From: Mangrovibrevibacter kandeliae
GTDB taxonomy: Bacteria; Pseudomonadota; Alphaproteobacteria; Rhizobiales; Rhizobiaceae
Length of the DNA: 64,000 nucleotides
Assembly (NCBI RefSeq): GCF_024519155.1
Contig: NZ_JANIFJ010000010.1
Span: forward strand, 1 to 64,000
Direction of reading: 5' to 3'
Positions 43,636 to 52,573 of this stretch are shown here, piece after piece. Both the position numbers and the translations under genes were made by a program. The notes under the pieces were generated by a model. It searched no databases. It worked only from the letters and a program-made list of their open reading frames with translations, and was not told the origin of the DNA. Position 1 is the stretch's first letter; each line of letters begins with the position of its first letter.

Positions 43636-45810
43636 TTACATCTTGCCGATGGTGAAGAACAGCGTTTCGCCGGAGGAGTCGTCGACGCCGTCATTGTCGG
43701 TGACGACCCAGCCGGCGCCGTCCTTGTCGATGGCGAAGCCCTCGACCTTATCGACGACGTAGCCGCCGGTCGCCTTCAGGTCCGGCAGGAGATCGCGCAC
43801 CGTCTCCTTCTTGACCACCGGCAGGTCGCCGCCGAGCGTGGCGGGCTTCAGGTCGGCGAGCGCCACGCGGGTGATCGCCTTCAGCTTGGCGGCCGAGCCG
43901 ATCAGGTTGTCGCGCTCGATCAGGTAGGCGTAGTCGCCGCTGACGGTGATTTCGGACAGGCCGACCCAGGCGCCCTCGGCCGAGGGCGCGTCGAGCGGAT
44001 AGCGCACGCCGCCCCAGGTCTTGGCCTTGGTGTCGTAGGCGAGCAGCTTGGTGGTGTTCTTCGGATCGTCCTTCCAGGGGCGCTGGACCGCGACCCAGAG
44101 CGTGTCGCCGACCTTGGCAATGCCTTCCGAGCCGAAGCGGGTGGCACTGTCCTTGAGTTCGGCCGGGAAGGGAACGGTCTCCTCGACCTTGCCCGCGCCG
44201 TCGACATGGACCAGCTGGTGCGGGATCTCCTTCTCGGGATTGCCCTCGCTGGCGAGCCAGAAGCCGCCGGCGCCGTCCGTCGTGATGCCCTCGAGGTCGA
44301 GATTGGCGGCCGGCTTGCCGTCCGCGGTGACACGGATGGCCTGCGTGATCATCGCCGGCTTCTGCGTGTCGTCGATCACGAAGATCGTCGGTTGCTTCTT
44401 GTAGAAGGAGTCGCTGACCGAATAGAGGCGCCCGGCGGTCTCCGGATCGGCGGCCAGTGCCGAGAGGGCGCCCCAGCCGATCGGCTTGCCGTCCTCCATC
44501 TTGGACTCGATCTGCGGATAGGCGGGCGTACCCTCGGCACGCTCGTAGATCATCACGTGTGAGCGAGCGGCGCCGTCTTCAACGAGATCTGCCTCGTTGG
44601 CGGTGGCGAAGAGGTTGCGGCCGGGGATGGCAATACCGCCCTCCGGCGAAATGCCGGACGGCAGCAACTGCAGCAGCTGCGGCTCCCTGCCGGTGTCGCG
44701 GTAGACGCCGACCACCGAGCCGCGCTCGGCGAGGAGGAAGATCAGCGTGTCGTCGCCGAACTTGGCGACCTCCAGGCCCTCCGGCTCGACGCCCTTGGCG
44801 TCCGACCGCTTGTCCGGATAGTGGCCGATCTGCGCGACCTTCATCTCGAAAGACGGGCCGGACTCGTAGGAGACCGTGCCGTCGCGGTTGAAGATGGTGA
44901 AGCCGCGGGTGCCGCCCTTCCAGTCGCCCTCGTTGGCGATGACGAACCGGTCGGTGCCGAGCCACTGCACCGCATCCGGCTCACGCGGGCGCTCCTCGAT
45001 CGCGTCCGAGAAGTCCAGCGCGCCGTCGTCCTTGGCGTCGACGCCGTCGAGGGCGACGGTGCCCGCCGGGTAGTCGGCCTTCACGTCGCCGGTCTTGCCG
45101 TCGACGATGACGAGGTGGTTGTTCTCCTGCAGCGTGACGATGACCTCGTTGTCGGCGTTGATGTCGACGAACTCGGGCTCCGGATCCTCCGGCGCGATGT
45201 CGCTGTAGCCGGTGAGGTCCACCTTCTTCAGGTTGGCGCAGTCCGCCACGCCGTCTTTCAGCGGCACGACGACCAGGTAGCCGGCCGGCATCTGGGGCAG
45301 GGCACCGTCGTTGACGTCCTCGTCGCGCTCGTTCTCGATCGCGACGGCCGCGAGGCTCTTGTCGGGCGACACGGCAACCGAGTCCGGCTGGCCGCCGAGG
45401 TCACAGGTCGTCTCGACAGACTTCGAGGCGAGGTCGACCACCGCCAGCAGGCCCGACGGGTTGGTGTAGCTCTCGGAGGTGTTGACCCCGACCAGCACCT
45501 TGCCGGACACGGCCGCAACCGAAGTCGGCTCGCCGTCGAACTTGACGTAGCCGGCCGGCTTCGGCGCCCTGGCGTCGGTGATGTCGATCATGCCGATGCC
45601 GCCGAACGGGCTGTCGCTGTAGATCAGCGTGTTGCCGTCCGCGCTCGCGGTGATGATCTCGGCCGAGGTCTCCGACTTCGGATCGGCGTCCGCCGGCAGA
45701 TTTTCGGCGACCGGAAAGGAAGCGATGCGGTTGAACACCGGATCGGCCTTGGCGATGGCCGTCGAGGCCAGAAGCGCCGCGGCGAGCGTGGCGAGCTTGG
45801 TCACGGTCAT
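43636..45810 (-). CDS. Secreted phytase-like esterase (esterase-like activity of phytase family)
   Basis: A 724-aa exported protein. The signal peptide is TKLATLAAALLASTAIAKAD; residues ~40-420 look like a beta-propeller with repeated blades (for example VSGKVLVGV and PDSVAVSPDKSLAAVAIENE). The C-terminal half (~430-720) matches the esterase-like phytase domain (PF13449), with DLEGITTDGAGGFWLASEGN and VEGFAIDKDGAGWVVTDND. It probably acts on organic phosphates or esters in the periplasm or outside the cell. A Pho-box-like sequence precedes it and a terminator follows, so it is a monocistronic, probably phosphate-regulated gene. It is part of the block separating ruvB from ybgC. Confidence 0.87.
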   Translation of the reverse strand: MTVTKLATLAAALLASTAIAKADPVFNRIASFPVAENLPADADPKSETSAEIITASADGNTLIYSDSPFGGIGMIDITDARAPKPAGYVKFDGEPTSVAAVSGKVLVGVNTSESYTNPSGLLAVVDLASKSVETTCDLGGQPDSVAVSPDKSLAAVAIENERDEDVNDGALPQMPAGYLVVVPLKDGVADCANLKKVDLTGYSDIAPEDPEPEFVDINADNEVIVTLQENNHLVIVDGKTGDVKADYPAGTVALDGVDAKDDGALDFSDAIEERPREPDAVQWLGTDRFVIANEGDWKGGTRGFTIFNRDGTVSYESGPSFEMKVAQIGHYPDKRSDAKGVEPEGLEVAKFGDDTLIFLLAERGSVVGVYRDTGREPQLLQLLPSGISPEGGIAIPGRNLFATANEADLVEDGAARSHVMIYERAEGTPAYPQIESKMEDGKPIGWGALSALAADPETAGRLYSVSDSFYKKQPTIFVIDDTQKPAMITQAIRVTADGKPAANLDLEGITTDGAGGFWLASEGNPEKEIPHQLVHVDGAGKVEETVPFPAELKDSATRFGSEGIAKVGDTLWVAVQRPWKDDPKNTTKLLAYDTKAKTWGGVRYPLDAPSAEGAWVGLSEITVSGDYAYLIERDNLIGSAAKLKAITRVALADLKPATLGGDLPVVKKETVRDLLPDLKATGGYVVDKVEGFAIDKDGAGWVVTDNDGVDDSSGETLFFTIGKM

Positions 45811-45857
45811 GGTAACCCCTGATGAGATGCTTTAACGAGCGCTTCCAATCAGCATGA

Positions 45858-45876
45858 TGTAACACGTCCATGACAT
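45858..45876 (-). promoter_or_regulatory. Candidate Pho box
   Basis: Read on the minus strand, TGTCAT-GGACG-TGTTAC forms two TGT(C/T)A half-sites 11 bp apart, the PhoB box layout. It lies about 50 bp upstream of the phytase-like ATG. One half-site deviates from TGTCA by one base, so the call is tentative. Confidence 0.5.
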
Positions 45877-45901
45877 TGCACGGCCTTGCACGGGAGCCTC
45901 G

Positions 45902-46372
45902 GTGACCACGACCGCGAGCCTTTCCGGCTATCTCACTGAAATTGGGCACGTTCTGAACGTACGGGTGTATTTCGAGGACACCGACTTTTCCGGCGTCGTC
46001 TACCACGCCCGCTACCTCCACTTCATGGAGCGGGCGCGCACCGATTTCCTGCGCCTGCGGGGAATCGACCACCGCACCTTGGCGGCCGGCGGCTTCGGAG
46101 AGCCGATGGCCTTCGCGGTCCGGCACATGGACATCGACTTCCTGCGCCCGGCCCGGATCGACGACATCCTCGAGGTGCGCACCGAGACGCTGCTGCTCGG
46201 CGGCGCGCGCATCGTGCTGGGGCAGGAGATCCGCCTCGGCGCGACGACCCTCGTGACGGCGAAGGTCAAGGTCGCGGTGATCTCGCCGGAGGGCAAGCCG
46301 CGGCGCATGCCGGAGCGGGTCATGGCGGTGCTGGGCGCGGCGAGTGCCGCACCGCAGCAGCCGCCCGCGTGA
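45902..46372 (+). CDS. ybgC: Tol-Pal-associated acyl-CoA thioesterase YbgC
   Basis: A 156-aa hotdog-fold thioesterase with the active-site segment VYFEDTDFSGVVYHARYLHF (Asp in DTDFSG). It hydrolyses acyl-CoA or acyl-ACP and lies at the head of the tol-pal cluster across proteobacteria. The start is GTG 45902. The 231 bp to tolQ contain a leader hairpin. Confidence 0.93.
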   Translation: MTTTASLSGYLTEIGHVLNVRVYFEDTDFSGVVYHARYLHFMERARTDFLRLRGIDHRTLAAGGFGEPMAFAVRHMDIDFLRPARIDDILEVRTETLLLGGARIVLGQEIRLGATTLVTAKVKVAVISPEGKPRRMPERVMAVLGAASAAPQQPPA

Positions 46373-46565
46373 TCGTTAACGCCCCCTTAACCCTAATGCT
46401 GTTTCAATGGTGTCCAGAAAATTGGTGCTATGCAGCACGCCATTGTTTCACCTGATTCGCCAGCAAAGAGGGACGCGGGGGCCAAGGGCGGCTTGTGACA
46501 CGGCTCGAGGCAGGGCGGAGCGCCGGGCGCTTCGCATGGCGCTCGGCCGGTCGGCGCCGCGACGG

Positions 46566-46588
46566 TTCCTTCTCGTCCGAAGAAGGAA
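46566..46588 (+). other. Hairpin in the tolQ leader
   Basis: Perfect 8-bp inverted repeat TTCCTTCT / AGAAGGAA (7-nt loop), ending 15 nt before the tolQ ATG. The 3' arm is Shine-Dalgarno-like (AGAAGGAA), but the nearer GAGGGG at 46594-46599 is the probable ribosome binding site. It might modulate translation or stabilise the mRNA. Confidence 0.5.
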
Positions 46589-46603
46589 AGTTCGAGGGGC
46601 ACG

Positions 46604-47320
46604 ATGAACGAGGTTGCGCAGAGCGCACTTGAGGCGCACGCGTCGGGCGTATCGGTGTGGGCACTGTTCTGGCAGGCGTCGATCATCGTCAAGCTCGTGA
46701 TGCTGGGGCTGCTCGCCGCCTCGATCTGGACCTGGGCGATCATCATCGACAAGTCGATGCGCTATTCGCGTTTCCGCTCGCAGCTGAACAAGTTCGAGCA
46801 CAATTTCTGGTCGGGCCAGTCGCTGGAGGAGCTCTACAACACGCTCTCCGAGCGCAAGGCCGCCGGCATGGGTGCGCTGTTCGTGGCGGCGATGCGCGAG
46901 TGGAAGAAGTCCTTCGAGAAGGGCGCCCGCTCGCCGATCGGCCTGCAGACCCGCATCGAGAAGGCCATGGACGTGACCCTGGCGCGGGAGATGGACGGGC
47001 TTGAGTCGCGCCTCGGCTTCCTCGCCACCGTCGGCTCGGCCGCGCCCTTCATCGGCCTCTTCGGCACGGTGGTCGGCATCATGACCTCGTTCCAGGCGAT
47101 CGCCGCCTCCAAGCAGACCAATCTCGCGGTGGTCGCGCCCGGTATCGCCGAGGCGCTGCTCGCCACCGCCATCGGCCTCGTCGCCGCGATCCCCGCGGTG
47201 ATCGCCTACAACAAGCTGTCGGCCGATGCCGGCAAGCTCGGCATGCGCCTTGAGGCCTTCGCCGACGAGTTCTCCGCGATCCTGTCGCGGCAGATCGACG
47301 AGAAGACCGCGGCCCGCTGA
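46604..47320 (+). CDS. tolQ: Tol-Pal system protein TolQ
   Basis: A 238-aa MotA/TolQ/ExbB proton-channel protein with three spans: ~20-42, ~140-165 and ~175-200. Conserved parts include [20 protein letters not shown] and [18 protein letters not shown], which line the proton channel. With TolR it energises TolA to constrict the outer membrane during division. It is the first gene of the tolQRAB run (70 bp to tolR). Confidence 0.96.
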   Translation: MNEVAQSALEAHASGVSVWALFWQASIIVKLVMLGLLAASIWTWAIIIDKSMRYSRFRSQLNKFEHNFWSGQSLEELYNTLSERKAAGMGALFVAAMREWKKSFEKGARSPIGLQTRIEKAMDVTLAREMDGLESRLGFLATVGSAAPFIGLFGTVVGIMTSFQAIAASKQTNLAVVAPGIAEALLATAIGLVAAIPAVIAYNKLSADAGKLGMRLEAFADEFSAILSRQIDEKTAAR

Positions 47321-47389
47321 GGCGGCCGACGGATGTGACGCATACGGCGGGCCGACGAGCCGGCCGCAGCTTTCGAAGGATCGACACGG

Positions 47390-47842
47390 ATGGGCATGTC
47401 GGTAGGGGCGTCGGGGGGCGGTGGATCGCGCCGCAGGCGCGGCGGGTCGCGCAGGCGCCCGATGAGCGAGATCAACGTGACGCCGATGGTCGACGTCATG
47501 CTGGTGCTGCTCATCATCTTCATGGTTGCTGCGCCGATGCTGACTGTCGGCGTGCCGCTCGAACTGCCCGAGACCTCGGCCAAGGCGATGAACTCCGACA
47601 CCCAGCCGATCACCATCTCGGTGAACGCCAAGGGGCAGGTCTACATCCAGGAGACCGAGATCGCGGTCGACGACGTCGTCGGCCAGCTGCAGCAGATCGC
47701 CAAGACGGGCTACGAGGAGCGCATCTACGTCAAGGGCGACCGCTCTGCCGACTACGGCACGGTGATGAAGGTGATGGCGAAGATTTCCGCCGCCGGTTAC
47801 CGCAACATCGGGCTCGTGACGGCGCAGGAAGCCACCAGCTAA
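47390..47842 (+). CDS. tolR: Tol-Pal system protein TolR
   Basis: A 150-aa ExbD/TolR protein. One span carries the functional Asp in VTPMVDVMLVLLIIFMVAAP, preceded by a Gly/Arg-rich N-terminus (SGGGGSRRRRGGSRRRPMSE). The periplasmic domain binds peptidoglycan. The next gene, tolA, starts 17 nt after its stop. Confidence 0.96.
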   Translation: MGMSVGASGGGGSRRRRGGSRRRPMSEINVTPMVDVMLVLLIIFMVAAPMLTVGVPLELPETSAKAMNSDTQPITISVNAKGQVYIQETEIAVDDVVGQLQQIAKTGYEERIYVKGDRSADYGTVMKVMAKISAAGYRNIGLVTAQEATS

Positions 47843-47858
47843 CGGACGCCCGGGCATC

Positions 47859-49058
47859 ATGAAGCCGAGCATCGCCGCCTCCGCCGTCCTGCACGCCGCG
47901 CTTCTGAGCTGGGGCCTCTGGTCCTTCTCGTCGCCGACGGCCTTCGACGTGTCGAACGCCGAGGCTCTGCCGGTGGAGATCGTGCCGATCGAGGACCTGG
48001 CGCAGTCGCTGGTCGGCGACGACAAGGCGAAGCTCAGCGACAAGCCGGCGCCGAAGCCGACCGAGAAGCCGGCCAAGCTGCCGATGCCGGCCGAGCACGT
48101 CGGGGACAACGAGGTCGATCTCGACAGCCCGCCGAAGCCGCAGCCAAAGCCGCGTGCGGTCGAGCAGGCCGCCGCGCAGAAGCAGACGCAGAAGGCGCCC
48201 GATCCGCAGGTGGCGGCCAAGGACGCGCCGCCGCCTCCGCCGCCCCCGCCGACCCCGAAGGCTGAGCCGCCGAAGCCCGAGCCCGCCAAGCCGGAGCCGC
48301 CGCAGCCGCAGGTGGCCGAGACCCCGCAGCCGCCGGAGCCGAAGCCGGAGGTCGACGCCGTCGAACAGACGATCGCCGCCGCGGCCGAGGACGCGCCGGC
48401 GGTCGCTCCGGTGCCGCGCAACGTCCCGCTCCCGCAGGTCAAGCCGCAGCCGCCCAAGCCCGAGGTGAAGGTCGCCGAGGCCAAGCCCGTCGAGACCAAG
48501 CCGCAGGACAAGCCGGCGGAGACCAGGCCCGCCGACACCCCGGCGAAGACGGACCAGGCCAAGCCCGCCGAGAAGAAGGCGGCGAGCAAGGAGACCAAGA
48601 AGTCGGAGAAGAACACCGAGACGGAATCGGAGTTCAACGCCGACGACATCGCCGCGCTCCTGAACAAGGAGAAGGCCGCGGGCGGCGGTGCGAAGCGCTC
48701 GACCCAGCAGGCTTCGCTCGGCGGCGAGCGCAACACCGGAACGAAGCTGTCGCAGAGCGAGCTCGGCGAGCTGCAGGGTCTGATCAAGAAGAAGATGAAG
48801 GAGTGCTGGGCCGCGCCGTACGGCGTCGACTCGACCGAGTCGCTCCGGGTGTCGATCCACATGCGGCTCGACCCGTCGGGTGCTCTGGAAGGCGTTCCGT
48901 CCATCGTCGACGGCGGCAGCGGCTCGACCACCGCGCGCGCGGCCGGCGACGCGGCGCTCCGTGCGGTCCGGCGCTGCGCGCCGTACAACCTGCCCACCGA
49001 CAAGTACGACGCCTGGTCCGAGCTCACGCTCAACTTCGATCCGAGCGCGATGTATTGA
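47859..49058 (+). CDS. tolA: Cell envelope integrity protein TolA
   Basis: A 399-aa protein with an N-terminal membrane anchor (SIAASAVLHAALLSWGLWSF), a long Pro/Lys/Glu/Ala-rich periplasmic stalk (~60-270) and a C-terminal TonB/TolA-type globular domain (~300-399). That domain includes MKECWAAPYGV and YDAWSELTLNFDPS. The stalk is proline-rich rather than the pure helix of E. coli TolA. It spans the periplasm and reaches TolB and Pal. Confidence 0.93.
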   Translation: MKPSIAASAVLHAALLSWGLWSFSSPTAFDVSNAEALPVEIVPIEDLAQSLVGDDKAKLSDKPAPKPTEKPAKLPMPAEHVGDNEVDLDSPPKPQPKPRAVEQAAAQKQTQKAPDPQVAAKDAPPPPPPPPTPKAEPPKPEPAKPEPPQPQVAETPQPPEPKPEVDAVEQTIAAAAEDAPAVAPVPRNVPLPQVKPQPPKPEVKVAEAKPVETKPQDKPAETRPADTPAKTDQAKPAEKKAASKETKKSEKNTETESEFNADDIAALLNKEKAAGGGAKRSTQQASLGGERNTGTKLSQSELGELQGLIKKKMKECWAAPYGVDSTESLRVSIHMRLDPSGALEGVPSIVDGGSGSTTARAAGDAALRAVRRCAPYNLPTDKYDAWSELTLNFDPSAMY

Positions 49059-49142
49059 CCGCGGCGCGCTGCGCCGCCCGCCGACGTCCTGCAGTTACGG
49101 CGCGTGTTCGCGCGCCTTCCATCCGAACCGGAAGGGTTTGAC

Positions 49143-50447
49143 ATGAAGCGTAGTTTCACCGCGGCTCTCGCCGTCCTGGCGGTCGCGCTCCTCGCAGCGG
49201 CGGCGCCGGCGCGCGCGGCGCTCACGGTCGACATCACCGAGGGCACGGTCGAGCCGCTGCCGATCGCCATCAACGACTTCCAGGCGAACAGCAAGGTCGG
49301 CACGGACATCACTTCGGTGATCACCGCCGACCTCAAGCGCTCTGGCCTCTTCGCGCCGATCGACCACGCCGCCTTCATCCAGAAGAACCTCGGGCCGGAC
49401 GAGACGCCGCGCTTTTCCGACTGGACGGTGATCAATGCGCAGGCGGTCGTCACCGGCCGCGTATCGCCGGAGGCCGACGGACGGCTGCGGGTCGAGTTCC
49501 GGCTGTGGGACAGCCTCGCCGGCCAGCAGATGGACGGCCAGCAGTTCTACACCAACCCGGAGAACTGGCGGCGGGTCGCCCACATCATCGCCGACGCGAT
49601 CTATCAGCGGATCACCGGTGAGAAGGGCTACTTCGACACCCGCGTGGTCTTCGTCGACGAGACGGGCCCGAAGAACAAGCGCGTCAAGCGGCTGGCGATC
49701 ATGGACCAGGACGGCGCCAACGTGCGCTATCTCACCAAGGGCGGCGACCTCGTGCTGACGCCGCGCTTCTCGCCGAACCGCCAGGAGATCACCTACATGT
49801 CGTTCGGCAATGCCGAGCCGCGCGTCTATCTCCTCCAGATCGAGACCGGCCAGCGCGAGATCGTCGGCAACTTCCCGGGCATGACCTTCTCGCCGCGCTT
49901 CTCGCCGGACGGGCAGAAGGTGGTGATGAGCCTCCAGCAGGAGGGCAACGCCAACATCTACGCCATGGATCTGCGCTCGCGGGCGACGACGCGGCTCACC
50001 AATACGGCGGCGATCGACACCTCGCCCTCCTACGCGCCGGACGGCAACCGCATCGTCTTCGAATCGGACCGGGGCGGTCGCCAGCAGCTCTACGTGATGA
50101 ACGCCGACGGCAGCGGCCAGCAGCGCATCTCCTTCGGCGATGGCGCCTACTCGACGCCGGTCTGGTCGCCGCGCGGCGATCTCATCGCCTTCACCAAGCA
50201 GACCGGCGGCCTGTTCCAGATCGGCGTGATGCGCCCCGACGGCTCGGGCGAGCGCATCCTCACCTCGGGCTTCCACAACGAAGGCCCGACCTGGGCCCCG
50301 AACGGGCGCGTGCTGATGTTCTTCCGCGACCAGGCCGGCGGCGGCGGGCCGCACCTCTTCTCGATCGATCTGACCGGTCGCAACGAGATGCAGGTCCCGA
50401 CGCCGGACTTCGCCTCCGATCCCGCCTGGTCGCCGCTTCTGGAGTAG
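49143..50447 (+). CDS. tolB: Tol-Pal system protein TolB
   Basis: A 434-aa periplasmic beta-propeller with a signal peptide (hydrophobic ~5-25, cleavage near ARAALTVD). An N-terminal domain (~25-165) is followed by a six-bladed propeller with repeated WD40-like TolB motifs ([38 protein letters not shown]). ATG 49143 is supported by GGAAGG upstream; the frame opens earlier at 49104. It binds Pal and TolA alternately. Confidence 0.96.
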   Translation: MKRSFTAALAVLAVALLAAAAPARAALTVDITEGTVEPLPIAINDFQANSKVGTDITSVITADLKRSGLFAPIDHAAFIQKNLGPDETPRFSDWTVINAQAVVTGRVSPEADGRLRVEFRLWDSLAGQQMDGQQFYTNPENWRRVAHIIADAIYQRITGEKGYFDTRVVFVDETGPKNKRVKRLAIMDQDGANVRYLTKGGDLVLTPRFSPNRQEITYMSFGNAEPRVYLLQIETGQREIVGNFPGMTFSPRFSPDGQKVVMSLQQEGNANIYAMDLRSRATTRLTNTAAIDTSPSYAPDGNRIVFESDRGGRQQLYVMNADGSGQQRISFGDGAYSTPVWSPRGDLIAFTKQTGGLFQIGVMRPDGSGERILTSGFHNEGPTWAPNGRVLMFFRDQAGGGGPHLFSIDLTGRNEMQVPTPDFASDPAWSPLLE

Positions 50448-50652
50448 GCGAGGCGACCGAGGGCAAGCTTCGGAAAAGGCTGGGCAAAGATCGCTCTTTG
50501 CCTGCCGGCCGGAATGCCGCATAAACGCCATCTGCGACCGTTCTCTAACGCCTGTGTCGTGATCGTACGTGAGACCGTCCTTCACCCGGCGTTAACTGTT
50601 TCCGCGTAAACGGTCGGTAACGGAATCCCTTCGAACCTTAAAGGAATCGGCG

Positions 50653-51189
50653 ATGCGCCGGACTGCTTCCAAGGCCTACAGCCACATTGCCCTGCCGCTC
50701 GCCCTGGCCGCGCTCGTTGCGATCTCCGGCTGCGCCTCGAAGAAGACCGGCCTGCCGGACAATGCCGGCGAGCTCGGCCTGGGCGCCGGCGCCGGCGCCG
50801 GCGGGCTTGGTGGGTCCGGTCCCGGGTCCAACCAGGACTTCACGGTCAATGTCGGCGACCGCATCTTCTTCGACACCGACTCGTCCTCGATCCGCGCCGA
50901 CGCGCAGCAGACCCTGAGCCGGCAGGCCCAGTGGCTGCAGCAGTACCCGCAGTACGCGATCACCGTCGAGGGCCATGCGGACGAGCGCGGCACCCGCGAG
51001 TACAACCTGGCGCTCGGCGCCCGCCGCGCCGCCGCCACCCGCGACTTCCTCGCCTCGCGCGGCATCCCGGCGAGCCGCATCAAGACGATCTCCTACGGCA
51101 AGGAGCGTCCGGTGGCCGTGTGCGACGACATCTCCTGCTGGTCGCAAAACCGGCGGGCGGTCACGGTGCTCGGCGCGCCTGGCAGCTGA
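50653..51189 (+). CDS. pal: Peptidoglycan-associated lipoprotein Pal
   Basis: A 178-aa lipoprotein with a lipobox AISGC near residue 27, a Gly/Ala linker and an OmpA-like peptidoglycan-binding domain (RIFFDTDSSSIRADAQQTL and VEGHADERGTREYNLALGAR). It anchors the outer membrane to the cell wall. The 205 bp before it are lower in GC at the end and probably hold a separate promoter, so pal may be expressed independently of tolB. Confidence 0.96.
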   Translation: MRRTASKAYSHIALPLALAALVAISGCASKKTGLPDNAGELGLGAGAGAGGLGGSGPGSNQDFTVNVGDRIFFDTDSSSIRADAQQTLSRQAQWLQQYPQYAITVEGHADERGTREYNLALGARRAAATRDFLASRGIPASRIKTISYGKERPVAVCDDISCWSQNRRAVTVLGAPGS

Positions 51190-51219
51190 TCCTCCGCCCG
51201 TTCGGATGTGTTCGACGAC

Positions 51220-51250
51220 CGACGGCCCCGTGCGGGGCCGTCGGCGTTTT
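51220..51250 (+). terminator. Rho-independent terminator of pal
   Basis: Perfect 10-bp stem CGACGGCCCC / GGGGCCGTCG (loop GTGC), followed by GCGTTTTG. It begins 31 bp after the pal stop and separates pal from cpoB. Confidence 0.85.
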
Positions 51251-51419
51251 GTCTTGGCCGATCGAGACACGAACGTCGGCGCCGCGCCGTTCCGCCGCGT
51301 CAAAGTTTGGCCGAACTCGCCCGTTCCATGCTATGAGGCCGTGTCCGGCCAGCCGCGCCCGATCCCCGTGTCTGCGGCTGGCGGACGCTTCGTGTTTTTC
51401 GAGTGATGGAGCCTGAAGC

Positions 51420-52394
51420 ATGGCGCTTCGCAACACCGTCCGCCTCGCGGCGATCGGACTGAGCTTGGCCGCGGCCTGCGGTCCGGCCAGCGCCCTGAAC
51501 TTGCCCTTCGGCCTCGGCGCCGAGCGAAGCGAGCGCGCCGCACCGGTCGAGGCTCCGGCCGAGAAGCCGGTGCTCCTGGCGCAGGCCGATTCCTCGGTTC
51601 GCATCAGCCAGCTCGAGGAGGAGGTGCGCCGTCTCACCGGCAAGGTCGAGGAGCTCTCCTTCCAGCTTCTGCAGATGCAGGAGCAGATGCGCAAGCAGCA
51701 GGAGGACAACGAGTTCCGCTTCCAGGATCTGGAAGGCAATGCCTCCGGCGCCGGTCAGAAGCGGACCGAAGCCGCGCCGGCGCCGGCTCAGCCGACGGGT
51801 CCCGACGTCGCCGCTGCGACACCGCCGCCTGCCGCGCCGCGCGCTGCCGCGCAAGCGCCGGCAACGCCGCCGGCCGATGGCGGCATCGGTGACGGCGGCG
51901 ACCAGATCGGCCAGATTCTCGAGGCGCCGAACCTCGATCTCGGCGCCGCCGCTGCCGCACCGTCGCAGGCGCCGGGGGTGTCCTCCGACACGGTCGCGTC
52001 GATCGATCCGAAGACAGCCGACGACCTCTACACGCTCGCCTACAACTACATGCTGGCCGGCGACTATCAGCTCGCCGAGCAGAGCTTCCGCCAGTACGCG
52101 CAGACCTACCCCGGGGCCAAGGACGTGCCGGACGCGCAGTACTGGCTCGGCGAGAGCCTGTTCGCCCAGAAGAAGTACACCGACGCGGCCGAGGTCTTCC
52201 TCAACGCCCAGAAGCAGTATCCCAAGAGCGGCAAGGCGCCGGAGATGATGCTGAAGCTCGGCATGTCGCTTGCCAAGCTCGACAACCGCGAGACGGCCTG
52301 CGTGACCTATGCCGAGGTGTCGAAGCGCTATCCGAGCATGAGCGCTGCCGTGCAGAAGAAGCTGTCGGCCGAGAAGGCGTCCGCCCACTGCTGA
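51420..52394 (+). CDS. cpoB: Cell division coordinator CpoB (YbgF)
   Basis: A 324-aa periplasmic protein. It has a signal peptide (LAAIGLSLAAACGPASAL), an N-terminal coiled coil (SQLEEEVRRLTGKVEELSFQ), an Ala/Pro linker and C-terminal TPR repeats (~195-320) such as YTLAYNYMLAGDYQLAEQSF and YWLGESLFAQKKYTDAAEVF. It couples PBP1B septal synthesis with Tol-driven constriction in E. coli. It is separated from pal by a terminator. Confidence 0.93.
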   Translation: MALRNTVRLAAIGLSLAAACGPASALNLPFGLGAERSERAAPVEAPAEKPVLLAQADSSVRISQLEEEVRRLTGKVEELSFQLLQMQEQMRKQQEDNEFRFQDLEGNASGAGQKRTEAAPAPAQPTGPDVAAATPPPAAPRAAAQAPATPPADGGIGDGGDQIGQILEAPNLDLGAAAAAPSQAPGVSSDTVASIDPKTADDLYTLAYNYMLAGDYQLAEQSFRQYAQTYPGAKDVPDAQYWLGESLFAQKKYTDAAEVFLNAQKQYPKSGKAPEMMLKLGMSLAKLDNRETACVTYAEVSKRYPSMSAAVQKKLSAEKASAHC

Positions 52395-52573
52395 GCGCGC
52401 CTGCCCAGGCCTTCGAGCCAGAGCCCGCTGCATCGAGGCCGGGGGCGAAACGCCCGGGCGCGGAGCCCCTGACTGCCGGCGAGACACGTGATCTTCTAGA
52501 TAGTTCGCTGCGGCGCCTCGCCGCGTGGAGGACGTGGGCGGGCGAGGCGCAAGATGCCCGGCCACTGCGGATC

